From contig NC_053046.1 in NCBI RefSeq assembly GCF_003473485.1, forward strand, positions 11,728,001 through 11,792,000: 64,000 nucleotides of DNA, given 5' to 3'. Of this stretch, positions 12,074-22,741 are shown in pieces. The notes under the pieces were generated by a model. The model was not told the origin of the DNA and searched no databases. It saw only the letters and a program-made list of their open reading frames with translations. This DNA comes from Medicago truncatula. Lineage: Eukaryota > Streptophyta > Magnoliopsida > Fabales > Fabaceae. Numbering within the stretch: the first letter of the stretch is position 1; each line of letters starts with the position of its first letter. A program made the translations under genes and the position numbers.

Positions 12074-13560
12074 TAGGAGTATTATTACTAGCTTGTTTTC
12101 TGATCTTTTTAAAAAATAAAAGCAAAAATGATTATATTATCAAAAAGGACCTTTTTGAAAAATAATGTTTGAATAATCTCATCAATTAGCTTATGTTATG
12201 AGGGTTTTTCTAATTTGTATCGGTTAAAAAATTTAAAATGGTAAATCAATCTTAAAACTTTTTTTAAGGAAAGTCAATCTTAAAACTTGTGTATTTTATA
12301 ATAATTATATAAACCTTTTAATAAATAATTGATGTTTTTCAATATTTTTTTTTACTACTTTTAGTTATTTTAACATGTGCAATATTGTACATGTTAGACA
12401 AATCCTATTATAAAATCTAAATAAAAAAACCATGTTAATATTATTGAAATTGTCTTTGACTCTTCCATTGCTAAAATTATCAAGTTATATCTATGCTTAA
12501 ATAATTTTATTCTTTGTGTTTGCTTTGAATAATGAGATCCAAACTCATTATTAACAAATATTAATCTTTTGACATTTGTCTTCTTCAAAAAATATCTTTT
12601 GACATTTGTGGTAAAATACTCTTATAATAATAGTGGGATAATCTGACAAAACAATATATATTTTTTATTTTTTTGAGGGAAATATATTTTTAATTATGTT
12701 TTGTTTTGTAAAAAAAGGAATATTTTTAATGTGATAAAAATATTAGATATAATAGAACATTATAATATTGTTTGATCAATATAGTCGATCTTACTTGATA
12801 GAATAAAATAATTTTGTACATAAAATTATTCTTAAGATCAAATTGTAGTAATAAAACATTTTTTAGGTAAAATAATAAAACTTAATATATATCTACCGTA
12901 AATACTTTTTACGTATTTTTCAACTTTGAAAACTAGTTTGTACTGATTCTACTGAATAAAAATAACAGTTAGATTATGTAGTTTTTGTTTGGGTTCTATG
13001 AAACAATTATAAAAGAATCAAGGCAGCATCCAAAGAAAGATTCACGACCGTCTTTAAAGAAAGATTATGTAGTTTTTTAGAGCAATATAACTCTATTTTT
13101 AAAAAAATAAAATTGTTATGATTGTTAGTCGTGTATATTTTTTAATTATGTTTTTATGAATTGAGTCAAAATAACTTTTTTCCCAGGTAAATGCAAATGT
13201 GTTCCCACTTTAAGTGAAAGCAATGATTTACATGAACCATGGAAGGGTGCGCAATTATGTTCATTCATTTTTTCCATTACCTTGTAACAGAATATTTGTG
13301 TTCAATAATGAGCTAGAAAATGAGATCATTACTAATTTACTCAATCAATGATCATTACCTTAACCAATCAGATTACAAAAATTCTATATAACAAATGAAA
13401 TGTGAGTTATGTATGTGTCGGACCACATCAAACTGGAATAAAAATATCAATGACCAAAAGAAAAAAGTGATATATTTGCAAGATATTGGAATAAAAGTTG
13501 GAGTTCTCAAATTCATGACCTTGTTCTCGCTGCAATTATCACTTACAAGAGAGTAATAAC
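12074..13560. other. AT-rich intergenic DNA, nothing supported
   Basis: Long A/T runs and short open frames only. No splice pattern, repeat terminus or RNA gene could be supported. Confidence 0.5.
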
Positions 13561-13564
13561 ATGA

Positions 13565-13810
13565 GATGAGACAGAACCCTAACCTAGCAACGACAATGCA
13601 AGTCATATATCTTTGTTGGGCATAATAGTTGGGTGTCTCTATTATAAATTCTCCAAGGGATAAGATATGTTTGAGATGCAGACCCCAAGTGATAGTCCCT
13701 TTGAAATAACGTAGGATTCTTTTGACCGGAAGGCAATGAGAGTCCAGAGGTGAGAGGATGTGCCATGGAATAACATATCTTATGGATAAAGAAGCAAATG
13801 TTTTATTGGC
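13565..13810 (-). pseudogene. Ty1/Copia reverse-transcriptase remnant
   Basis: On the minus strand an open stretch contains SPLDSHCLPVKRILRYFKGT followed by ITWGLHL, the well-known end of the Copia reverse transcriptase ('HW-AVKRILRYLKGT...GL'). Frame changes occur on both sides and no LTR, primer site or other pol domain is nearby, so only about 80 codons survive. Confidence 0.75.
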
Positions 13811-13859
13811 TGTGAATGCCCGATACTTTAAAATGGATGACGTACTGTATCTAATACAT

Positions 13860-13985
13860 ATCATACATTAATATCTGTCCGATACGTATCAGAAGAGTAT
13901 CCGAAGATTTTTATTTTTTTTAAATAATTATCTGATACTTCCCGATACGTATCAAGAGAATATCTGATAATTATCCTGCACCGCT
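13860..13985. repeat. Small repeat with GATACGTATC palindromes
   Basis: The words CGATACGTATCAGA (near 13880) and CGATACGTATCAAG (near 13942), together with 'ATCTGATA' on either side, form short direct and inverted repeats. This resembles a MITE seen in legumes, but I cannot fix its ends. Confidence 0.4.
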
Positions 13986-14127
13986 ACCTGCCCCAATAGT
14001 TCCCAATTAATGTTAATAAAATAACTTAACTCTTAGTACTGATGTGTTCTTTTTTGGATTAATCATCACTCTCTTAATCGTGAATATTATTTATACTTAT
14101 GTTGATGTGCTACGAGCCTATGACGAT

Positions 14128-14216
14128 TTTTTTTTTTTTTTTTTTTTGTGGTGGTTTGAACCCCAGACTTTTCATATATTATACATTGTCCATACCAACT
14201 GAGCTGAGCTCACGAG
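14128..14216 (-). mobile_element. tRNA-derived SINE (family 1), minus strand
   Basis: Read on the minus strand it has an A-box-like CTCAGCTCAGTTGGTATGG and a B-box-like GGGGTTCAAACC, and it ends in a long A-run (seen as T-run 14128-14149). Related copies lie at 32526, 40488, 56466 and 61868. It is a Pol III retroposon, not a tRNA gene, since the cloverleaf does not close. Confidence 0.75.
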
Positions 14217-14451
14217 AACACTGATTTTTGCAAGATTGTATCTGTATCGTATCTCGTATCTAGGCTTCAGAGCTGATTGGTAATGGTGGCATATGTAATG
14301 CACCCATAATATGGACCTATAAAAAGTAGGGTCGAAGAAGGATTTTGTGTCAATTTTAGAGAGCTTGCAAATATAGTCTCTCAAATATTTTACCAAACCG
14401 AGAAGGAGAGACCCATTTGGTAGGTGTTGACCTCGGCATAAAAAAAAATAT

Positions 14452-14508
14452 TCGCAACATTTATTCATATTTTTTTAATTTTTTTTTAAAAATATGAATA
14501 AATGTTAC
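14452..14508. repeat. AT-rich perfect hairpin
   Basis: AACATTTATTCATATTTTT is followed after about 14 T-rich bases by its inverted copy ending AATATGAATAAATGTT, giving a stem of about 19 bp. It may be part of an inverted-repeat element. The flanks also carry 'GCAACATTTATT' words. Confidence 0.6.
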
Positions 14509-14509
14509 T

Positions 14510-15552
14510 AATATTTATTTAAGTTGCTCTTTTTGCAACATTTATTTTAGTTATCCATATTTGAGGGATGAAAATTAAATACTCTCCATACTACATGATT
14601 AATTTTAATATAGAGATTTTTTTTACGTTAATTTTAATATAGAAATAAATTTGCTTGATCAGAAGTATAAATATAAGTAATTTAAACACACGTAATTAGA
14701 AAAAATATGAAAGATAAAAGAATTAAATAATATATATTTTAAAATTAATTAAATGATCGATATTTTAATGCATGTATATTATACCTAAATGATTTTGATT
14801 TGAGGTTGTATCTATCTACATAAGTATTTTTCTCTAATAAAAACAAAGTACGCATAGATTTATTTATTTATTTTTTACAAATTTTGCATAGATTAAAACA
14901 AAACAACATTCACCAAAAGCAAACATTAAATATTATAGCAAAGACTAAGATTAGAAAAAAGTTTATAAAAAATAGCAACCCTCTATATTAAAACCCGAAA
15001 AAATATGTAAAATACCAAGTGGTTCGGTTCATTAATTTATTTAGTTTTTGACAAAAAGCTCATTTATTTAAAAAGTTCAAAAATATATTGTAGTATATCT
15101 AAAATTCAAACATACACATGTCAATATATAAGAGGTCTTTAACTTGCAAGAAGACTTTAGTGGGACCAAACATTATCCTATCCTCATATCCTTTGTCCCA
15201 TAATGTAACATTGTGGTCTCAAATCTTCTTCGAAATTTCATGGATCACATTCAAATTCTCTCTAATATACAAACACTTCTCAAAATTCACGTTTTCTTTT
15301 CACAAATAATGAATGCTTTTCACACTTCTTCACAATAACCAGCTCATCAACTTTCAAATGAAATGATTCATATCTGGTGAAAAACTTTATCTTCTTTAGT
15401 TTCTATCATATCATATTTTGTGTTCATTCTTTCTTATTACATTAGAATGTTACATTTATACATCACTTTTATCTTATTATTCCAAGTGAATAAATAGGTT
15501 ACAAAGTGTAGTTTTAGTTTTAGCAACATAACATGATACTATCACTGAAAGG
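14510..15552 (+). promoter_or_regulatory. Upstream region of the PPR gene
   Basis: About 1 kb of AT-rich DNA lies before the PPR start with no other gene. No single TATA box can be singled out among the many AT-rich words, so it is listed only as the likely promoter-containing interval. Confidence 0.3.
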
Positions 15553-17370
15553 ATGACTGGGACAATTGTCCTTAGCCAAACTCATTTTTCATCACTACCA
15601 AATAATCAACCCTATAGCATTGAATTGTGCAATAGTTTCAATGAAAAAAGATGGTTATGTTTACTCAAAAGATGCAATAGTATGGAAGAATTTAAGCAAG
15701 TTCATGCCCATGTTTTGAAATGTGGTATTTTCTTTGATACATTTTGTATGAGCAATCTTGTTGCAACTTGTGCTCTAACAAAATGGGGTAGCATGGATTA
15801 TGCTTGTTCAATCTTCACTCAGATCGATGAACCGAGTAGTTTTGACTATAACACAATGATTAGAGGAAATGTTAATGACATGAAACTAGAAGAAGCTTTG
15901 TTGCTTTATGTTGATATGATTGAAAGAGGTGTTGAGCCTGATAAATTCACTTATCCTTTTGTTTTAAAGGCTTGTTCTTTATTAGGCGTGGTCGATGAAG
16001 GAATTCAAGTTCATGGTCATGTTTTTAAGATGGGTCTTGAAGGTGATGTCATTGTGCAAAATAGTTTGATCAACATGTATGGTAAGTGTGGGGAGATAAA
16101 GAATGCTTGTGATGTGTTTAATGGAATGGATGAAAAGAGTGTTGCTTCATGGAGTGCTATTATTGGTGCTCATGCTTGTGTGGAAATGTGGAATGAATGT
16201 CTAATGCTTCTTGGGAAAATGAGTAGTGAAGGAAGGTGTAGGGTTGAAGAAAGCACACTTGTTAATGTGCTCTCTGCTTGCACTCATTTAGGGTCTCCTG
16301 ATCTTGGAAAGTGTATACACGGGATCTTGTTGAGGAACATTAGTGAACTCAATGTTGTTGTGAAGACTTCGTTAATTGATATGTATGTCAAGAGTGGATG
16401 TCTTGAGAAAGGTTTACGCGTATTCAAAAATATGTCGGAGAAGAATAGATATTCTTACACTGTAATGATATCTGGTCTTGCGATTCATGGACGTGGTAAG
16501 GAAGCTCTTAAAGTTTTCTCAGAAATGATTGAAGAAGGTTTGGCACCAGATGATGTTGTCTATGTTGGCGTATTTAGTGCTTGCAGTCATGCTGGTCTTG
16601 TCGAGGAGGGTCTACAATGTTTCAAAAGCATGCAATTTGAGCATAAGATTGAACCAACGGTTCAGCATTATGGTTGCATGGTGGATCTGTTGGGAAGATT
16701 TGGGATGCTAAAGGAAGCCTATGAACTCATAAAGAGCATGTCAATCAAGCCTAATGATGTAATTTGGAGGAGCCTTTTAAGTGCTTGTAAAGTTCATCAT
16801 AACTTAGAAATTGGCAAGATTGCAGCCGAGAATCTTTTCATGTTGAATCAAAACAACTCAGGCGATTATTTGGTGCTTGCTAATATGTACGCAAAGGCAC
16901 AAAAGTGGGACGATGTAGCCAAGATCAGAACAAAATTAGCCGAAAGAAACTTGGTACAAACACCCGGGTTTAGTTTAATTGAAGCAAAGAGGAAAGTGTA
17001 CAAGTTTGTTTCACAAGACAAGTCTATACCTCAATGGAACATAATCTATGAGATGATTCACCAAATGGAATGGCAGTTGAAATTTGAAGGGTACATACCA
17101 GATACATCACAAGTTTTGCTCGATGTAGACGATGAAGAAAAGAAAGAGAGATTGAAATTTCATAGTCAGAAGTTAGCAATTGCTTTTGGACTCATACATA
17201 CATCTGAGGGTTCTCCTTTAAGAATAACAAGAAATCTTAGGATGTGTAGTGACTGTCATACTTACACTAAATATATTTCCATGATCTATGAAAGGGAAAT
17301 TACTGTAAGAGATCGTCTTCGTTTCCACCATTTTAAAAATGGAAGTTGTTCATGTAAAGATTACTGGTGA
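15553..17370 (+). CDS. Single-exon PLS-class PPR protein with E/E+ and DYW domains, 605 aa
   Basis: One uninterrupted frame runs from ATG 15553 to the stop at 17368-17370. After an unconserved N-terminus it carries about ten PPR motifs of the PLS type (for example GVEPDKFTYPFVLKACS and PDDVVYVGVFSACSHAGLV), then the PG-box region (TPGFSLIEAKRKVYKF) and a complete-length DYW domain ending GSCSCKDYW. Such proteins edit C to U in plastid or mitochondrial transcripts. The two CxxC zinc sites (CSDC and CSC) are present, but the deaminase motif HSE reads HSQ (residues 537-539), so the catalytic glutamate is missing. It appears homologous to Arabidopsis At1g31920, which I recall as a neighbour of XLG3. 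Organelle targeting is not clear by eye from the N-terminus. Lack of introns is normal for this family. Confidence 0.92.
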   Translation: MTGTIVLSQTHFSSLPNNQPYSIELCNSFNEKRWLCLLKRCNSMEEFKQVHAHVLKCGIFFDTFCMSNLVATCALTKWGSMDYACSIFTQIDEPSSFDYNTMIRGNVNDMKLEEALLLYVDMIERGVEPDKFTYPFVLKACSLLGVVDEGIQVHGHVFKMGLEGDVIVQNSLINMYGKCGEIKNACDVFNGMDEKSVASWSAIIGAHACVEMWNECLMLLGKMSSEGRCRVEESTLVNVLSACTHLGSPDLGKCIHGILLRNISELNVVVKTSLIDMYVKSGCLEKGLRVFKNMSEKNRYSYTVMISGLAIHGRGKEALKVFSEMIEEGLAPDDVVYVGVFSACSHAGLVEEGLQCFKSMQFEHKIEPTVQHYGCMVDLLGRFGMLKEAYELIKSMSIKPNDVIWRSLLSACKVHHNLEIGKIAAENLFMLNQNNSGDYLVLANMYAKAQKWDDVAKIRTKLAERNLVQTPGFSLIEAKRKVYKFVSQDKSIPQWNIIYEMIHQMEWQLKFEGYIPDTSQVLLDVDDEEKKERLKFHSQKLAIAFGLIHTSEGSPLRITRNLRMCSDCHTYTKYISMIYEREITVRDRLRFHHFKNGSCSCKDYW

Positions 17371-17689
17371 ATTTCATTATGTTTATGATTATTTTGTTCT
17401 TAAGGTTCCTTTAGAAATTAAGGGTGGTATTTTCCTGTCTCAATTCACATTTCTTGTACACATTTGTTATTTTTGTTATGTCCTTATATTTTCACTGAAG
17501 AAAATAAAAAACAACGGTCTTTCATTGCTAATCTAAAAAGAATTAATCTTCTGCACTTGATAAAAATCTTCATATAAAATATATCAGTCAAAAAATAATT
17601 CATGGAGAGTTTAATTGACAATGATCATCTTAAAATACATGGAGAACTGTTAGGGGATGCGTACGAACGAGACTGAGATTATGGGAATA
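17371..17689. other. 3' flank of the PPR gene
   Basis: AT-rich sequence with AATAAA-like words (for example near 17500) that may serve as the PPR polyadenylation region. No other gene is seen. Confidence 0.4.
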
Positions 17690-18380
17690 TGCAAATTTAT
17701 GGGACCAGATAAAGGCATAGCAATAAGGTTGCACAGAATTGATCTTTCAATTGTTGGACATTCTGAGCATACACAAGCTTGATTTTGTTACTATACTTCG
17801 GTGCTTGTGTAAAAGAATGAATGAGAAGATTGGGGAGGATGTGGAGCAAAGGCCGGCTGTGTCTTTCATGCTGGCGCGAGATTTCCTGCATAATTGGCAA
17901 CAGGTCTGCCAGTCCAGGACAGGGAACCGCGGTGAGTCTAGGCAGGAGGAAGTTCCCCGATGAAGCAAACCAAATGCCGGTAAGTTGAAATGCAATGTGG
18001 ACGCTGCAGTGGTTACTAACCAGAACATATTTGGAATTGGTATGTGCATCCGTAAAAATCATGGTAAGTTTGTTATTGCAAAAACAGTTGTGTTTTATGG
18101 TGTCCCTTAAGCCTAAGAGGTTGAGGGGGGGCTTGCTGAGGCGATCAAGTAGAATGGAGAGTTGGACTTTGATAAGGTTTCAATTTAACTAGATTGTAAA
18201 CCGGTGGTTGACGGCATTTTGTTTTCCATTCAACTACCAAACTGAATTTGGTCTTATTTTCAATCATTGTATAGCTTGTCTCGGTCGATATCCAAACTTT
18301 AGTGTAAGTTTTATTCGGGCGCAAGCTAACTATGTCGCCCATAAGTCATAACTTTGCCAATTTTTTATACGGAATGAAAT
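17690..18380 (+). pseudogene. Frameshifted RNase H-like (RVT_3) domain from a LINE-type element
   Basis: Read with frame changes on the plus strand, the stretch gives KCNVDAAVVTNQNIFGIGMC, then IRKNHGKFVIAKTVVF, EAIKWNGELDFDKVSIQLDC and KPVVDGI. This is the RNase H-like module found at the end of plant LINE ORF2 and in many orphan 'putative ribonuclease H' genes. Several stops and shifts break it (for example in 17750-17960), and no RT domain precedes it. A degraded orphan copy, not a working gene. A related fragment on the other strand lies at 57489-57900. Confidence 0.7.
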
Positions 18381-19114
18381 GAGTCAATTTTGTGACCGTA
18401 AAAAAAGTTTGTATGATGGTACAATATTAATTTATACATTTATACAAGTGCAAATTTAATTTGAAAACCAATTGAAATAGTGTTTCATACATACACTTCA
18501 CCACAAAATTTTCTTAAACAAGTGTCTGTTCATATTATTCTATTATTAAACCTACAAATTAGAAGTTTATACATTCAAGTTTAGATTCAAAGATCCGGAT
18601 TTTAGTCTTCTTGATATTTTTGGAGGAAGATAAATGTCAATACGTCTGTAAATATTTCTCTATTTGTAAGATTTTCTCTACCTTGAACTGAGACATCATC
18701 CTCTCACTTTAAATTTATCTCATAAAAGAAATTAAATAAAAAGAGTTTTAAAATTTCATATCACACCAAAGTGAATTACTATATAATCTTATTTTTAAGT
18801 ATACTACTACTATTAATCCTTCAAAGAAGTATACTGTGGACTACAATATTTAGAGAATTGATGTTCTCACATTACATAAGGTTGTGCCACACGAGTAATG
18901 TGGGAACAGCAATTCACCAATATTTATTACTTTTTTGTTTGACAAATTAATCAAAATATTTATTACTATTAATCCTTTTTTTGAATACAACACAACAGCT
19001 TAACCAACACAAGTGCGAAACAGGGTCGTCGTCTTCTTCCTCCAGCAGCATCGTTCTAGGGTTCGCAACACAATTCCATTTCCCTCTTTTCCATTCTTCA
19101 TTATCAACTGAAAG
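18381..19114 (+). promoter_or_regulatory. Upstream region and 5' leader of VPS25
   Basis: No separate gene is visible. The open frame that starts at 18981 overlaps the VPS25 start in another frame and looks like leader sequence (serine-rich, low complexity). A 61 bp hairpin at 18855-18915 is listed separately. Confidence 0.4.
18855..18915. repeat. Hairpin with 21 bp stem
   Basis: GAATTGATGTTCTCACATTA pairs with TAATGTGGGAACAGCAATTC with two non-Watson-Crick positions; the loop is about 19 bases. It could be a tiny MITE or a foldback transcript. It lies about 200 bp before the VPS25 start. Confidence 0.55.
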
Positions 19115-22100
19115 ATGCAGAAATTGGGGGAATTCAAACTACCTCATTTCTTCAATTACCCACCTTACTTCACGTAATTCCTCTTTTTTCCTTCTGATTC
19201 ATTTTTTACTTTTCAATTTTACCAAAACTAAATATCAACTTTGTTGGTTAATTCCTTTTTTGTGCATATTCAAATCAACCAAGTAACTATTTGATTTTTA
19301 AATAAAAAATTTCATTTTTTTTTTTTTGCATAATGCTTATGATTATGATTTGTTGATAGTGAGAAAGCGATTGATTTGGATTTTTCTTTCAGTTTGCAGC
19401 CAGTAAGGGATACTAGAGAAAAGCAGATACAATTATGGAAAGAACTTATTTTAGATTATTGTAAGACACAGAAGCTTTTTGTGATTGCTCTTGAAGAAGA
19501 GTTTCCTCTATTTACAAACACTGTAATTGAAAGTAAGTTTGGATTTAATTTCCTGCTTTCTTGATGATTTCCGTGGAGTTTGTCGAGTCGATATGTCCTA
19601 TTTATAAATACTTGGCTTGTTTGGATTGCCTTATTTGAGTTTGTCCCTGTTTAAATAAACAGCTTATTTGAATATTACATCATAAGATAAGTGCTTATGT
19701 ATAAGCTATTTCTATATAAAAAAATAAATTAAAGTTATGTTGTTTTCGTATAAGCTTATAAGTTGTTTTGATATGCTATCGTGGAGAACTTATGAAAATA
19801 AGATGAAACAATTTATGAACAATGTCATAAGTTGTTTCCATAAGTTCTGTGAAACAGTCTCACAAAACTTATGCCAGTGGATAAGCTCAAATAAGCAAAT
19901 CCAAACATGCCTCCTATCTACCAGGATAAGCACTTGTGAGACTATTGAGGAGAGTTTATGGAAACAACTTATGACATGTCCATAAGCTGTTTTCAGATTA
20001 TTTTCATAAACTCTAGCTTATGGAAACAGCTTCTAGCATATATTAAAATAGTTTGACGTTATTTTTTCTTATGCTACAAGCAATTAATTAAGTTGTTTAT
20101 CGGAACACGCCTTTGTTTATTTTTGTGTTTTGTTTATTTCCACCTTTTTGTCGAATGATGGTTTTCAGATTTTTGATAGTGCAGGATCTCTTACTAATGA
20201 AGCTAGAGAAGCGTTTCTTTCGGCTTTAGTTTCCGAGGGTATGCTTCGTATTTAATTTGGATTTGCAATACTTGTAATTGGGTTAGAGAAAAATGTCTCA
20301 AGTTTGTTCTTCTGTTTGACAGGACGAGCAGAATGGATGGATAAAGGACATAGAAAATGTCTTATTCTCTGGCATCGGATTCAAGATTGGGCCGACATTT
20401 TACTACAGTTTGTAAGTTTAAATTTCTAGTTTGATAATCACTTAATGAAAATATTTATTTAGTGCCTTGTAATTGAATTTACTGTAATATTGATAGGCAA
20501 AAGATAATGGACTGGAAGATGGTGTTGTGACGATAGAGGAAATTCGCTTTGGGACTGAATCTCAAGGAACAGGTAATGTGCTGAATGATGCATGTAGGTT
20601 GTATTTAGTACTATATTTTGAGATAGGTCAAGTTTGGCAATTATATATATTGTTCGTTATAGATGTCTTATCATTTTTTGATGCATGATGATATTTATGA
20701 CTTGATGTTGATACTTTTTTGGAATAGATGAACTACACTCTATCGCAAAACAAACATTTAAAATTTAAAAACTGTAAACAAATTTTACTGCTAGTGAAAG
20801 ACTTGGGTTGGTAAAATGACATGCCACTTTTCTTGTTTAGTTATAGTGTTATGTAAATGCATAACCCTCCAAATGGGTAAAATATAAGCTCAATGCTAAA
20901 ATATCTAACTAGATCTCATTGTTAGAAGCGAATACCAGCACACAGGTCAGTGAAAATGCTAGGCTTGAACTTTACAATTAACACAACTTTTCTACCATAT
21001 ATATCCTAAATGATTTCATTCTTAAGATTGAAAATCATTCATTTTAAAGTAGTTAAAATCATCATTGCACATTTATTAATTGCTTAAACTTTCCCTTCAA
21101 GCAGTCCTTCAACATAATGTTAGAGCTCGATTATCTTTCACATAATGTGACCTTTGCCACAGCAAGTTTGGGTCCTGTACTATGAATTGAAACCTTCTCA
21201 AAACAGAAAGAAATGGGTAGAAAAAAAGTATAGAACCTTTGAGCTATTCAGGATTTGAAAGGTCGGCGAGAATATTGATCTTATTCACCCTTATAGTTTA
21301 TTATTTTATCAGTTACATATTTTTTGAATCGATTTATTCACCAGAGGAGCCATGTAAGGTGAAAATCTCATATACTTCTATTTATAGACTAGTAGTATGT
21401 AATCTAAGAACCATACACTACAACAATGAAATTAACCATTATAGGTGGTGGGAATAAGCTTAAGACAAAATGGACTACAACCATGACAATCTCATGTCAG
21501 CAAAAGATATGCCATTAAAATTAGCCATTAACCAACTAGCTGTGGCCATGGTGTGCTTATTTTGAGAACATTTTTACTTATGGTGGAGGAATGACTGTTT
21601 TATATTTTAAATATAAATGGAATTGAAATAAAAAAGTGTAAATTGTGTAACTTTCAAAAGTTACTCAAGTAAGTTGGTGTATGATCTGATTCTTCACGAT
21701 TACTTTAAAATAGTAATCATTTACTCCTTTTCTAATCGAAAGAGGGGAAGTAGATCAAATAAGGTGGGGGTTAAATATTTTATTTTTTTAAGTGGAGTTG
21801 AGACCATAGTTATACGCTGTGCGCACACACACGCACAGAATCTAGTGCGACATAGGCCCAGGGATATGATGCAACAGATTTTGAAAATTGCCAGACACGG
21901 CACGACTGTATTAATTACATAACGGCTAGTATAAAATTATTAATATTGAAGTATGAAAAATTAAATATAGAGTGATTCGATATTTCAAGTTAAAACTAGT
22001 CATTGTAAACGTGATAAAATACTTTTGATCTAATTACTGTGTTATTTCAATCTAAATTGATATGACAATTCAATAACTAAAGTGAGATATTGTAAAATAT

Positions 22101-22741
22101 GAAGTGTGTCCCCAGTTATATAGATAAAGCGGAATCAATACCAAATTATTGCACATGTTTTATTGGTGACTGTCATGTTTCCTTGTAACTATAGACTTGC
22201 ATCATGACTTCTGGTCTCTGCATCAGGGTATATGTATTGTATCCAAGTAGCTTATAGGAGAAATTCATGATGCACTGAATTCAATAGCCATTGTGTTTCT
22301 AAGTAGCAGCATAACTTAGGTTGTGTAATTTCATAACATGTTATGAACAGCATATGGTGCCAAGTAAACTGACTTATGGACCCCATCCCTCAGCGTGAAA
22401 CAAGAAGTGGCTTAAATTAACTTCACGTCATCGTTGAGTGTTGTCGCTTATTGTCAGATAGCCTTTGACCTACTTCACATACTTGCATTTGTAAATTTAT
22501 CAGTTACCCTATTACTTCAGGGCGTTTTTTTTTTAATTATGCTTACATATATTGTTAGTTTCTGCATGCTGAACCATGCAATTGTTTTGACATTGGCTCC
22601 CGTTTTTGATATACTGCAGAACTTCACGGGATAGACAGAACTATTTTGAATCGTGCATTGAAATTATTAGAACAGAAGGGGAAGCTTGTGGTCTTCAAAG
22701 GAACTTCAACAGATGATGAAGGAATTAAGTTTTCTGTATAA
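19115..22741 (+). CDS. VPS25: ESCRT-II subunit VPS25, 6 exons, 179 aa
   Basis: Exons: 19115-19173, 19393-19532, 20185-20238, 20323-20411, 20497-20572, 22620-22741; all junctions are GT-AG and the joined frame gives 179 aa plus stop, the length I recall for plant VPS25. The start MQKLGEFKLPHFFNYPPYFT is the conserved N-terminus (the PPYF motif binds VPS22/VPS36 in other species), followed by two winged-helix domains; conserved stretches include REKQIQLWKELILDYCKTQK, EGRAEWMDKGHRKCLILWHR and the end DDEGIKFSV. ESCRT-II sorts ubiquitinated membrane proteins into multivesicular bodies. Intron 2 carries two MITE copies and intron 5 is over 2 kb, against 80-100 bp for introns 3 and 4. Convergent with the AE7 gene. 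Several exons are too short to be seen as open frames alone. Confidence 0.95.
19613..20111. mobile_element. Two Tourist-like MITE copies in inverted order, VPS25 intron 2
   Basis: The first copy runs from GGCTTGTTTGGATT to AATCCAAACATGCC (about 19912) and the second, in opposite orientation and partly deleted, continues to about 20111. Both share the internal words 'AAGCTGTTTTC' and 'GTCTCACAA.ACTTATGCCAG' with the copies in XLG3, AE7 and IWS1. Together they make the intron about 500 bp longer. Confidence 0.65.
20573..22619 (+). other. Enlarged last intron of VPS25
   Basis: The 2047 bp intron has no coding resemblance on either strand and no element termini that I could pair. It contains an AT-rich body and a (CA)-type tract near 21820. 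The size contrast with the other short introns suggests old insertions that are no longer recognisable. Confidence 0.5.

Noticed and set aside
13373-13864. Intact gene of 163 codons
   Set aside because: Only the middle part resembles Copia RT; the ends are random sequence and there is no other pol domain.
17697-18062. Minus-strand open frame of 121 codons
   Set aside because: Antisense to the broken RNase H-like fragment, no family resemblance.
18981-19286. Open frame of 101 codons before VPS25
   Set aside because: It overlaps VPS25 exon 1 in another frame, is low complexity and has no relatives that I know.
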